From contig JADLFG010000017.1 in the NCBI GenBank assembly GCA_020845695.1, forward strand, positions 65,514 through 129,513: a DNA stretch of 64,000 bases, written 5' to 3'. Numbering within the stretch: position 1 is the stretch's first letter; every line of letters begins with the position of its first letter. Of the stretch, positions 53,733-61,722 are shown piece by piece. A program made the position numbers and the translations under genes. This stretch comes from Thermoleophilia bacterium. Lineage in GTDB: Bacteria > Actinomycetota > Thermoleophilia > Gaiellales > Gaiellaceae. The notes under the pieces were generated by a model. That model ran no database searches. It was not told the DNA's origin and saw nothing but the letters and a program-made list of their open reading frames with translations.

Positions 53733-54383
53733 GTGCTCCGGCGCACCACTCTCGTAGCTCTCCTCTCCGCTCTCGCGGTCGCGCTCGCGGCACCCGCGGG
53801 CGCGCTCGCGCTCACCGTGCACGTCCGGGTCGAGGGCCCGCTGGGCACCCACTTCGGCGCCCGCCAGCCGCTCGTGACGCCGTTCACGGGGACGCTCGCC
53901 GGCGACGGCGGCGAGGTCGAGCTCGCGGAGCCGACCGCCCTCGGGGCGCTCGAAGCGGCCAGCAGCGCGGGCGACTTCTACTACCACCTGAGCGTCGCGT
54001 CGTTCGGCCCCTACGTCACCCAGGTCGGGCGAACCGCCGGGGAGGGATTCAGCGGCTGGGTCTACAAGGTCAACGGGGTCTCGCCCCCGGTCGGCGCGGA
54101 CGCGTACGTGCTCGAGCGGGGCGACGAGGTGCTCTGGTACTACGCCACCTTCGGCGACGCCGGCGGCCCCCCGACGCTCGACCTCGATCGGGTCGCGCGC
54201 GGTTGCTACCGCGCCTACAAGACGAACGACCTCGGTGAGCGCAGCTTCGCGCGCGCGGTGACGTTCCTCCTCGACGGACGCGCGGTCGCCTCGAAGGGCG
54301 GGCGGCTCTGCCCGACCGGGCATTGGCACACGCTGCGGGCGACGAAGGACGGCTTCATCCGCTCCGAGGTGGTCGCGCGCTAG
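53733..54383 (+). CDS. Secreted DUF4430 (transcobalamin C-terminal-like) protein
   Basis: 216 residues from GTG 53733, five bases after GGAGG. Signal peptide (TTLVALLSALAVALAAPAGALA). The core LTVHVRVEGP, EGFSGWVYKVNGVSPPVGADAYVLERGDEVLWYYATFG matches the DUF4430 fold, the beta domain that forms half of the B12 pocket in transcobalamin and intrinsic factor. A C-terminal extension (about 150-216) holds a cysteine pair (RGCYRAYK, LCPTGHWH) and an Ig-like look. First gene behind the cobalamin riboswitch, so a B12-binding role is expected (inference from family and regulation). Confidence 0.85.
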   Translation: MLRRTTLVALLSALAVALAAPAGALALTVHVRVEGPLGTHFGARQPLVTPFTGTLAGDGGEVELAEPTALGALEAASSAGDFYYHLSVASFGPYVTQVGRTAGEGFSGWVYKVNGVSPPVGADAYVLERGDEVLWYYATFGDAGGPPTLDLDRVARGCYRAYKTNDLGERSFARAVTFLLDGRAVASKGGRLCPTGHWHTLRATKDGFIRSEVVAR

Positions 54384-54392
54384 GAGGCGTCG

Positions 54393-55205
54393 ATGCGCAG
54401 GCACGCGCTCGCGGTACTCGCGCTCGCGTTCGCCCTCTCCGGCTGCGGCGGCCCCGCCGGCGCCGGGGAGGGCGGCGACCGCCCCGACGGGGCCGCTGCC
54501 GAGCCGAGTGGCGACGCGACCGCGGCCGTCGCCCCCGAGTCGGCAGGGGACGAGCGCCAGGCGAGCCTGTGGATCACGCGCGACCGCGGCGAGAAGCTGA
54601 TCCTGACGCGGGACGTGCCGCCGGGCCTGACTGTGCTCCAGGCGCTCGACCGGGTCGCCGAGATCGAGACCCGCTACGGAGGGCGCTTCGTCCAGTCGAT
54701 CGAGGGAATCGGGGGCAGCCTCTCCGCGCAGCGCGACTGGTTCTTCTTCGTCAACGGGATCGAGCCGGACGTCGGCGCGGCCGAGATCGTGCTCGGCCCG
54801 GGCGACGTGGCCTGGTGGGACTTCCGAAGCTGGGACGAGACGATGCGGGAACCGGTGGTCGTCGGCGCCTTCCCCGAGCCGTTCCTGCACGGCTTCGACG
54901 GCCGGCGGCGGCCGTGGGCCGTCAAGGCCCCGGCCGGGATCGACACCGCGGCGCTCGAGGCCGTGCTCGGCCCGCCCGGCGGGGACGGCAAGCCGAGCCG
55001 CTTCGTGGTCGAGGTCCGCGACGGCGCGACGGGTGCGCTCCTGACCGCGACGCGCGGCGATGCCAACGACGCACCGGTCGAGTTCCTCCTCGAGGGCTCG
55101 GGGCCGGCGGTGCAGGCCGCGCTCGACGCGCTCGCGGCCGACCCGGCGATCGTTCGCTACCGGTACACGGCCCGCTTCGACGGGCGCGGCAACGTGGTCG
55201 GATGA
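54393..55205 (+). CDS. DUF4430 lipoprotein
   Basis: 270 residues. Signal peptide with lipobox LSGC (Cys18), then a flexible Gly/Ala linker and a DUF4430 domain: LTVLQALDRVAEIETRYGG, VQSIEGIGGSLSAQRDWFFFVNGIEPDVGAAEIVLGPGDVAWWDFRSW. The NG-x(9)-L-x-PGD pattern matches transcobalamin-type beta domains. The C-terminal half (about 165-270) is a second alpha/beta region. A membrane-tethered substrate-capture protein for the following ECF transporter is the natural reading. It overlaps ecfT by ATGA. Confidence 0.86.
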   Translation: MRRHALAVLALAFALSGCGGPAGAGEGGDRPDGAAAEPSGDATAAVAPESAGDERQASLWITRDRGEKLILTRDVPPGLTVLQALDRVAEIETRYGGRFVQSIEGIGGSLSAQRDWFFFVNGIEPDVGAAEIVLGPGDVAWWDFRSWDETMREPVVVGAFPEPFLHGFDGRRRPWAVKAPAGIDTAALEAVLGPPGGDGKPSRFVVEVRDGATGALLTATRGDANDAPVEFLLEGSGPAVQAALDALAADPAIVRYRYTARFDGRGNVVG

Positions 55206-55906
55206 GGCTCGCGACCGTCCCCGCCGCGCTCCTCCTGGCCGCGCTCGCCGCGGCGGCGCTGCTCGCCGACCACCTCGCCTCCACTGCTGCGATCACCGCG
55301 CTCCTGCTCTCGGTCGTGCTGCGGGCGCCCGTGCGGCGCAAGCGGCTCTACCTGCTCGGAGCGCTCCTATCCGGTGCCGGGGTCGTTGCCGTCTGGCCGT
55401 TCGTCGCCGTCGTCGGCGACGACGTGCTCTGGCGCGGTCCGACGGTGCCCGTGCTGGGCACGATCGACGTGACGACGGAGGAGCTCGCCGCCGGTGCCCT
55501 CGCCGGGCTACGGCTGGCGGGTGTCGCGCTCGCGTTCGCCGCCTACGCGCTCCTGCTCGATCACGACCGCCTGCTCGCGTCGCTCGGTTTCGCTCGCCGC
55601 TCGGCGTTCGCGGCCGTGCTCGCGACGCGGCTCGTCCCCACGCTTGAGCGGGATGCCGCCGCCCTGGCCGAGACGGTGCGCGGGCGGGGCATCGTGCTGG
55701 ACGGGCTGCGCGGCCGCGCCATGCTCGTCTCGCCGCTCGTCTCCGGCTCGCTCGAGCGGGCGCTGAACCTGGCGGAGGCGATGGAGGCTCGCGGCTTCGG
55801 CCGGCCCGGGCGCACGAGAGCGCCCAGGCCAGCGTGGCGGGCAATCGACCGTGCCGCCGTGGTGGCGGCTGTCATGGTCGTCGCGGCGGGTGCGCTGTGG
55901 CTCTAG
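55202..55906 (+). CDS. ecfT: ECF transporter transmembrane protein EcfT
   Basis: 234 residues. Several membrane helices, and the coupling-helix motif LERALNLAEAMEARGFG (the Ala-Arg-Gly signature of EcfT) near residue 190, which contacts the ATPases. A second such motif is ERDAAALAETVRGRGI. EcfT passes the ATPase movement to the S component. Overlaps flanking genes on both sides. Confidence 0.87.
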   Translation: MRLATVPAALLLAALAAAALLADHLASTAAITALLLSVVLRAPVRRKRLYLLGALLSGAGVVAVWPFVAVVGDDVLWRGPTVPVLGTIDVTTEELAAGALAGLRLAGVALAFAAYALLLDHDRLLASLGFARRSAFAAVLATRLVPTLERDAAALAETVRGRGIVLDGLRGRAMLVSPLVSGSLERALNLAEAMEARGFGRPGRTRAPRPAWRAIDRAAVVAAVMVVAAGALWL

Positions 55907-57273
55907 CCACGGTGGAGGGGCTCACGTTCGCCTACCCGGGTGCCGCCCGGCCGGCGCTCACGGGGATCTCGCTCGAGCTCGCTGCCGGCGAGGTCGTCGC
56001 CCTGCTCGGCCCCTCGGGGGCGGGCAAGTCGACCCTGCTGCGGGCGCTCGCGGGGCTCGTCCCGCACTTCCACGGCGGCAGCTTTCGCGGTCGCGTGCTC
56101 GTGGCCGGGTACGACACCCGCCGGGCGCGACCGGCCGATCTCGCCGGCGCGGTGGCGACCGTGTTCCAGGATCCGGAGGACCAGGTCGTGATGGCCTCCG
56201 TCGAGAACGAGGTCGCGTTCGGGCTCGAGAACGTCGCGACCCCGCCCGCCGGGATCGCGGCGCGTGTCGAGGAAGCGCTGGCCGCCGTCGGCGCCGTCCA
56301 CCTCGCCGGGCGCCGCACCACGGAACTGTCCGGCGGAGAGCTGCAGCGCGTCTGCCTCGCCTCGGCGCTCGCGCTGCGGCCGCGCCTGCTCCTCCTCGAC
56401 GAGCCGACCTCGCAGCTCGATCCCGAGGCGGCGGACGCGTTCCTCGACGCGGTCGCCGGTCTCGGCGCCGCCGCCGTCCTCTCCGAGCAGCGTACCGCTC
56501 GCGCGCTCGCGCTTGCCGATCGCGTTCTCTTCGTCGACGGCGGCGAGCTCCTGCTCGACGCCCCGCGCGCGCAGGCGCTCGCGTGGCTCGCGGCCAACCG
56601 CCCCGCCTTCTTGCCCCCGCCAGAGCCCGCGTCCGACGTCCCTTCCGGCCATGGCCCGGGGCCTGGCCCCTTGACATGGCCGGAAGGGACACTCGCGCTC
56701 GAGGTCGCCGGCGTCTCGTTCGCCTACGACCGCGTCCCCGTCCTCGACGGCGTCTCGCTGGCCGTCGCGCGCGGGGAGGGGGTGGTGCTCGAGGGGCCGA
56801 ACGGGTGCGGGAAGACGACGCTCGCGAAGCTCGCGTGCGGCCTGCTCGAGCCGGTGACCGGATCGGTGCGTCGCGCCGGCCGGGCCTGCTACTTGTCCCA
56901 GGACCCGGGCCGCTACCTGGTGCGCGAGCGGGCCGACGAGGAGGTCGCGCTCGCGGTCGGCGGTGATCTCGGGCGGGCCCGGGCGGCGCTCGCGACGGTC
57001 GGGCTCGAGTGGGCGGCCAGCCGTCACCCGCGGGACCTCTCGAGCGGCGAGCGCGAACGGCTCGGGCTCGCCGCCGTCGCCGTCGCCGAGCCGGACCTGC
57101 TCGTGCTCGACGAGCCGACGCGCGGCATCGACCCCGAGCGCAAGGAGGCGCTGGCCGGGTGGCTCGCAGCGTTCGCGGCGCGCGGGCACGGCGTGCTCGT
57201 CGCCAGCCACGACCGCTCGTTCCCCTGCCACCGCCGTGTCTCGCTCACCACCGGGGAGACCGTCCGTGTCTAG
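55897..57273 (+). CDS. ecfA: Fused ECF transporter ATPase EcfA-EcfA
   Basis: 458 residues containing two ABC ATPase domains (about 5-225 and 270-455). First: GPSGAGKSTLL, LSGGELQRVCLA, LLLLDEPTSQLD. Second: GPNGCGKTTLAK, LSSGERERLGLA, LLVLDEPTRGID. EcfA1 and EcfA2 are normally separate. The linker at about 245-265 carries a perfect 16-base inverted repeat (56638-56690) that stays in frame. GTG 55897 overlaps ecfT; GTG 55912 is possible. Confidence 0.93.
   Translation: MALATVEGLTFAYPGAARPALTGISLELAAGEVVALLGPSGAGKSTLLRALAGLVPHFHGGSFRGRVLVAGYDTRRARPADLAGAVATVFQDPEDQVVMASVENEVAFGLENVATPPAGIAARVEEALAAVGAVHLAGRRTTELSGGELQRVCLASALALRPRLLLLDEPTSQLDPEAADAFLDAVAGLGAAAVLSEQRTARALALADRVLFVDGGELLLDAPRAQALAWLAANRPAFLPPPEPASDVPSGHGPGPGPLTWPEGTLALEVAGVSFAYDRVPVLDGVSLAVARGEGVVLEGPNGCGKTTLAKLACGLLEPVTGSVRRAGRACYLSQDPGRYLVRERADEEVALAVGGDLGRARAALATVGLEWAASRHPRDLSSGERERLGLAAVAVAEPDLLVLDEPTRGIDPERKEALAGWLAAFAARGHGVLVASHDRSFPCHRRVSLTTGETVRV
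56638..56690. repeat. 16-base inverted repeat inside the fused ATPase gene
   Basis: GTCCCTTCCGGCCATG (56638-56653) and its exact reverse complement (56675-56690) flank an inner GGGGCC-T-GGCCCC. In protein it is the Pro/Gly-rich linker SDVPSGHGPGPGPLTWPEG between the two ATPase domains. It looks like a palindromic element inserted in frame at a tolerant site. Similar CAGG/CCTG-core palindromes lie at 30194 and 34836. Confidence 0.75.
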
Positions 57274-57961
57274 GCGGCTGCGGGCCGGGGCGCGGACGGT
57301 CGCGGCCGGGGCCGCCGCGTGCGCGTTCGCGACCGGAGCCTGGGCTGCGCTCGACCCCGGCCGCTCCGGTATCGCCCTGCTGCTCGCGGCCGGAGCCCTC
57401 GTCGTGGCCGGGGCGGCGTGGCTCGAGACGGGGCCCGGCTCGGCGAAGGAGATCGCGGTGATCGCCACGCTCGGGGGCGTCGCCGCCGCCGGGCGGGTGC
57501 TGTTCGCCGCGGTGCCCGGCGTGCAGCCCGTCACTGTGATCGCCGTCGCCGCGGGGGTCGCGCTCGGCCTGCGGGCGGGGATCGGCGTCGGCGCGATCGC
57601 GGCGTTCGCCTCCAACTTCTTCCTCGGGCAGGGGATCTGGACGCCCTGGCAGATGCTCGCCTGGGGCGCCTGCGGGGCGCTCGGGGCCGTGCTCGCGTCG
57701 CTGCTCTCCCGCCGGCTCGCCTTCGCCGCCGTCTGCGCAGTGCTCGGCCTCGGCTTCAGCGCGTTCATGGACGTCTGGATGTGGCTCAGCTTCTACCCGC
57801 ACACCTGGCAGGCGTTCGTCGCCCAGATCGCCCGTGGCGTGCCTTTCGATGTTGCCCACGCGGCCGGCAACCTCGCGCTCGCGCTGGCTGTTGGCCCCGA
57901 GTTGCGGCGCGTGCTCGACCGCTACGGGCGCCGCCTGAGAACGGAGGTCGTATGGGCCTGA
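57266..57961 (+). CDS. ECF transporter S component, candidate for cobalamin
   Basis: 231 residues, about six helices. LETGPGSAKEIAVIATLGGVAAAGRVLFAAVPGVQPVTVIAVAAGVALG and SNFFLGQGIWTPWQMLAWGACGALGAVLASLL are the pattern of ECF-type substrate-specific components of the predicted cobalamin (CbrT-like) group. It overlaps the ATPase gene at GTG 57266. Together with EcfT and the fused ATPase it makes a complete importer; the substrate is inferred from the riboswitch. Confidence 0.85.
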   Translation: MSRRLRAGARTVAAGAAACAFATGAWAALDPGRSGIALLLAAGALVVAGAAWLETGPGSAKEIAVIATLGGVAAAGRVLFAAVPGVQPVTVIAVAAGVALGLRAGIGVGAIAAFASNFFLGQGIWTPWQMLAWGACGALGAVLASLLSRRLAFAAVCAVLGLGFSAFMDVWMWLSFYPHTWQAFVAQIARGVPFDVAHAAGNLALALAVGPELRRVLDRYGRRLRTEVVWA

Positions 57962-58788
57962 TCGTGCGTCTCGCCATCACCTGCCTCGCCGCGCTCGCGC
58001 TCGCGGGGCCGGCCGGCGCGTCGAACGCCGACGCGGTCGACTACCTGCTCACCCGCCAGCAGTCGAGCGGCGGCTTCGCCGAGCCCGGTCGCTCGGCCGA
58101 CCCGGCGCTGACCGCCTGGGCCGTCCTCGGCCTGCGTGCCGCCGGTCGCTCCGTGCCCGATGCGGCCGGGTACCTGGCGGGGAAGCCCTACCCGGCCGCG
58201 ACCGATCTCGAGCTCAGGATTCTCGCGCTCGCCGCGCTCGGTCGCGACGTGGACGGGCTTGCGCGCCAGCTCGAGGGGCTGAGGCGCTCGACGGGCGCGA
58301 TCGGACCGACACTGAACTCGACGATCTGGGGGGTGCTGGCGCTCGAGGCCGCCGGCCGCGTCGCCGGCTCGAGGACCGTCGCCTACATCCGCGAGCACCA
58401 GCGCCGCGGCGGCGGCTTCCCCTGGGAGGCCGGCGGCGCCGCCGACTCGAACGACACGGCCGCGGCCATCCAGGCGCTGCGCGCCGCCGGCGTGCCCGCG
58501 AGCGCGAAGGCGATCCGCCGCGCGGTCGCCTACCTGCGCCGGCTTCAGAACGATGACGGAGGCTTCGAGATGAGTGCCGGGCGCGGCTCCGACGTGCAGT
58601 CGACCGCCTGGGCGATCCAGGGGCTGCTCGCGGCCCGGCAGGAGCCGGGCCGGGCGGCATTCGCCTACCTCGAGCGCATGCAGCGTCCGGACGGCAGCTT
58701 CCGCTACAGCTCCCGCTACGCCACGACGCCGGTCTGGGTGACCTCGCAGGCGCTCGCCGCGCTCTCTCGCCGCCCGTTCCCGCTCTGA
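57952..58788 (+). CDS. Secreted alpha/alpha-toroid repeat protein (intrinsic-factor alpha-domain-like)
   Basis: 278 residues from ATG 57952 (GGAGG upstream). Signal peptide (RLAITCLAALALAGPAGA), then four clear copies of a prenyltransferase/squalene-cyclase-type motif: YLLTRQQSSGGF, YIREHQRRGGGFPW, YLRRLQNDDGGF and YLERMQRPDGSF, with intervening helices TAWAVLGLRAAG, TIWGVLALEAAG, TAAAIQALRAAG, TAWAIQGLLAAR and TSQALAALS. This should fold as an alpha6-alpha6 barrel. No DxDD or other cyclase acid motif is present, so binding rather than catalysis is likely. Intrinsic factor and transcobalamin use this same fold for their alpha domain. Last gene of the riboswitch operon, overlapping the S component. 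Confidence 0.85.
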   Translation: MGLIVRLAITCLAALALAGPAGASNADAVDYLLTRQQSSGGFAEPGRSADPALTAWAVLGLRAAGRSVPDAAGYLAGKPYPAATDLELRILALAALGRDVDGLARQLEGLRRSTGAIGPTLNSTIWGVLALEAAGRVAGSRTVAYIREHQRRGGGFPWEAGGAADSNDTAAAIQALRAAGVPASAKAIRRAVAYLRRLQNDDGGFEMSAGRGSDVQSTAWAIQGLLAARQEPGRAAFAYLERMQRPDGSFRYSSRYATTPVWVTSQALAALSRRPFPL

Positions 58789-58825
58789 GCCGGCGGCCCT
58801 GCCGGCCGCTCCTATACTCGGGAGG

Positions 58826-59566
58826 ATGGCCCCGCCGACCGCTTCCGTCCTGACGATCGGCAACGAGATCGTCTCCGGGGACGTCGAGAACACGAACGCG
58901 TCGTGGCTCGCGCGCCGCCTCGCCGGCCTCGGCGTCGAGGTGCTCGCGCTGGCCGCGCTGCGCGACGAGATCCCCGCGATCAGCGCGCACCTCGCCGGGC
59001 GTGACCGCTACGACCACGTGTTCGTCACGGGCGGTCTCGGCGGCACGCCGGACGACCTGACCCGCGAGGCGGTCGCGCACGCGTTCTCGGTCGACTGCGC
59101 CGAGGTCCCCGAGCTGGCCACGGTCCTGCGAGAGCGGTTCCGCTCGCGGGGCCTGGCCGAGTACGCGGCCCGCTGGGCGCGCCTGCCCCGCGGCGCTGTG
59201 CCGATCGAGAACCCGCTCGGGGGCGCTCCGGGCTTCACGCTCGGAAACGTGTGGGTGCTGCCCGGCTTGCCGAGCGAGATGGAGGCGATGTTCGACGGGA
59301 TTGCCGCGCGGTTCCGCGGCGAGCCGATCGGGGCGTGGCGGCGCAGCTACCGGACCGGCGAGGGCCAGATCGTGCACGTGCTCGAGGAGGCCCAGCGCCG
59401 GCATCCGGCCGTCTCCGTCGGGAGCTACCCGCGTTTCCTCGACGGCGGGCCCGAGGTGGACGTTGTCCTCAAGTCGGCGGACGCGGCGGCGCTCGCGGTC
59501 GCGGCCGAGTGGCTGGAGACGGCGCTGGCAGGCGCGCTGCGGCCCGCCCGGAGCCGGCGGGCTTGA
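58826..59566 (+). CDS. CinA-like competence/damage-inducible protein, MoCF domain
   Basis: 246 residues. VLTIGNEIVSGDVENTNASWLARRLAGLGVEV and HVFVTGGLGGTPDDLTREAVA are the molybdopterin-binding-fold signatures of CinA N-terminal domains, and ENPLGGAPGF and VLPGLPSEMEAMF confirm it. Only this domain is present: the C-terminal nicotinamide-mononucleotide deamidase part (CinA-C) is missing. Some family members are ADP-ribose pyrophosphatases. TATACT (58813-58818), seven bases before the ATG, suggests a leaderless start. The stop overlaps the pcrA start (TTGA). Confidence 0.88.
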   Translation: MAPPTASVLTIGNEIVSGDVENTNASWLARRLAGLGVEVLALAALRDEIPAISAHLAGRDRYDHVFVTGGLGGTPDDLTREAVAHAFSVDCAEVPELATVLRERFRSRGLAEYAARWARLPRGAVPIENPLGGAPGFTLGNVWVLPGLPSEMEAMFDGIAARFRGEPIGAWRRSYRTGEGQIVHVLEEAQRRHPAVSVGSYPRFLDGGPEVDVVLKSADAAALAVAAEWLETALAGALRPARSRRA

Positions 59567-61719
59567 CCGTCCTCTCCCCGGAGCGGTACCTGGCGGACCT
59601 GAACCCCGCCCAGCGGGAGGCCGTGCTCGCGACCGAGGGGCCGGTGCTCGTGATCGCGGGGGCCGGCTCCGGCAAGACCCGCGTCCTGACCCACCGGATC
59701 GTTCACCTCGTCGCCGCCTGCGGGGCGAAGCCGAACGAGATCCTCGCGATCACGTTCACGAACCGGGCCGCGAACGAGATGCGCTCGCGGCTCGAGAGCC
59801 TGCTCGGGCGGGTCGTGCGGGGCATGTGGGTGCTGACGTTTCACTCGGCGTGCGGGCGGATCCTGCGCCGGGAGGCGGGCCGGCTCGGCTACCGCGCCAC
59901 ATTCACGATCGTCGACCAGGCCGACCAGGTGCGGGTCGTCAAGCAGTGTCTCGAGGAGCTCGACCGCGACCCGAAACGCTTTCCCCCGTCCGGCATTCAC
60001 GCCCAGATCTCGAACGCGAAGAACCGCCTTGTCGGCCCCGAGGAGTACCGCGCGCGGGTCGCCTCGTTCTACGACCAGACCGTCGCGGATGCCTATGACC
60101 TCTACCAGCGGCGGCTGTTCGCGTCGAACGCGGTCGACTTCGACGATCTGCTGATGTTGACCGTGGACGTGCTCGACCGTTTCCCGGAGGCGCGGGAGAG
60201 CTGGGCCTCGGCGTTTCGCTACGTGCTCGTGGACGAGTACCAGGACACGAATCACGCCCAGTACCGGCTGCTCCAGCTGCTCGGCGGCGAGTCGCGCAAC
60301 GTCTGCGCGGTCGGTGACCCCGACCAGTCGATCTACGCGTTCCGCGGTGCCGACATCCGCAACATCCTCGAGTTCGAGCGGGACTTCGGCGACGTGCGCC
60401 TGATCGCGCTCGAGCAGAACTACCGCTCGACGAACCGGATCCTCCAGGCGGCGAACGCGGTGATCGCGAACAACCGCGAACGCAAGCCCAAGGACCTCTG
60501 GAGCGAGCTCGGCGAGGGCGAGCCGGTGCGGATCGTCGAGGTCGAGGACGAGCACGCTGAGGCGCGGCTCGTCGCGGCGGAGATCGCGAGGCTCGTGTCG
60601 GAGGAGGGTCTGTCCGGGTCGGAGATCGCGGTCTTCTACCGGACGAACGCGCAGTCGCGGGTGGTCGAGGACGTGCTCACCCGCCAGGGCGTCGCCTACC
60701 AGGTGGTCGGCGGCCCGCGCTTCTACGAGCGGGCGGAGATCCGCGACGCGGTCGCGTACCTGACGCTGCTCGTCAATCCGGACGACGCGATCTCGCTCGC
60801 CCGGATCGCGAACCGTCCCCGTCGCGGGATCGGCGACACCTCGCTCGGCCGCCTGCGGACGTTCGCGGACACGCTCGGGGTGTCGCTGTGGGAGGCGTTC
60901 GTGCGCGCGGACGAGACCGGCGTTGGCACCGCCGCCCTGAGGGCGGTCGCGTCGTTCCGGATGCTGCTCGAGTCGCTGCGCGCCGGCGCCGCCGAAGAGA
61001 CCGTGCCGGACGTGCTCGAGGCCGTGCTCGAACGAAGCGGCCTCGTGACCGCGCTCGAGGCGGAGCGGACGATCGAGGCCCGCGGCCGGATCGAGAACCT
61101 GCGCGAGCTCGTCGGCGTTGCCCGCGAGTACCAGGAGGAAGCGGGGGAACCGACCCTGTCCGGCTTCCTCGAGGGGATCTCGCTCGCCTCCGACCAGGAC
61201 ACGCTCGACGAGGAGGCGAGCCTCGTCACCCTGATGACGCTCCATAACGCGAAGGGGCTCGAGTTTCGCGCGGTCTTCATCCTCGGCCTCGAGGAGGGGG
61301 TGTTCCCGCACTCCCGCTCGATCGAGGAGCAGGGGATCGAGGAGGAGCGCCGGCTCTTCTACGTCGGGGTGACACGGGCCCGGGAGCAGCTCCTGCTGAC
61401 TCACGCGACCGCGCGGTCGCTGTGGGGGGCGCGCGGCGCGAACCTGCCGAGCCGGTTCCTCGACGAGCTCGGGCACGGTACGGAGCGCGAGCGGCTGCGC
61501 CCGACCTCGTGGTCGAGCTACCAGCCGCCCCGCCGCGACCCGGCCCCGCGCCGGGCGGTGCCGGAGCTCGCGACCGGGAACACCGTGCGCCACGAGACGC
61601 TCGGCGAGGGGATCGTGATCCGGGTCGAGCCGGGCGGCGTCGTCACCGTCCGCTTCGCCGCCGACGGGGCCGAGCGGCGGCTCCTGCTCGAGTACGCACC
61701 GCTCGAGCGGATCGCGTGA
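59563..61719 (+). CDS. pcrA: UvrD/PcrA-family DNA helicase
   Basis: About 718 residues. All helicase motifs are visible: GAGSGKTRVLTHRI (I), ITFTNRAANEM (Ia), VLVDEYQDTN (II), GDPDQSIYAFRGAD (III), QNYRSTNRIL (IV), TLMTLHNAKGLEF (V), EERRLFYVGVTRA (VI), and a C-terminal Tudor-like domain (VRHETLGEGIVIRVEPGGVVTVRF) that binds RNA polymerase in PcrA. Roles in repair and clearing transcription-replication conflicts. The start is TTG 59563, overlapping the cinA-like stop, with GGAG at 59551-59554; no better start occurs before the conserved N-terminus. Confidence 0.95.
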   Translation: MTVLSPERYLADLNPAQREAVLATEGPVLVIAGAGSGKTRVLTHRIVHLVAACGAKPNEILAITFTNRAANEMRSRLESLLGRVVRGMWVLTFHSACGRILRREAGRLGYRATFTIVDQADQVRVVKQCLEELDRDPKRFPPSGIHAQISNAKNRLVGPEEYRARVASFYDQTVADAYDLYQRRLFASNAVDFDDLLMLTVDVLDRFPEARESWASAFRYVLVDEYQDTNHAQYRLLQLLGGESRNVCAVGDPDQSIYAFRGADIRNILEFERDFGDVRLIALEQNYRSTNRILQAANAVIANNRERKPKDLWSELGEGEPVRIVEVEDEHAEARLVAAEIARLVSEEGLSGSEIAVFYRTNAQSRVVEDVLTRQGVAYQVVGGPRFYERAEIRDAVAYLTLLVNPDDAISLARIANRPRRGIGDTSLGRLRTFADTLGVSLWEAFVRADETGVGTAALRAVASFRMLLESLRAGAAEETVPDVLEAVLERSGLVTALEAERTIEARGRIENLRELVGVAREYQEEAGEPTLSGFLEGISLASDQDTLDEEASLVTLMTLHNAKGLEFRAVFILGLEEGVFPHSRSIEEQGIEEERRLFYVGVTRAREQLLLTHATARSLWGARGANLPSRFLDELGHGTERERLRPTSWSSYQPPRRDPAPRRAVPELATGNTVRHETLGEGIVIRVEPGGVVTVRFAADGAERRLLLEYAPLERIA

Positions 61720-61722
61720 TCG

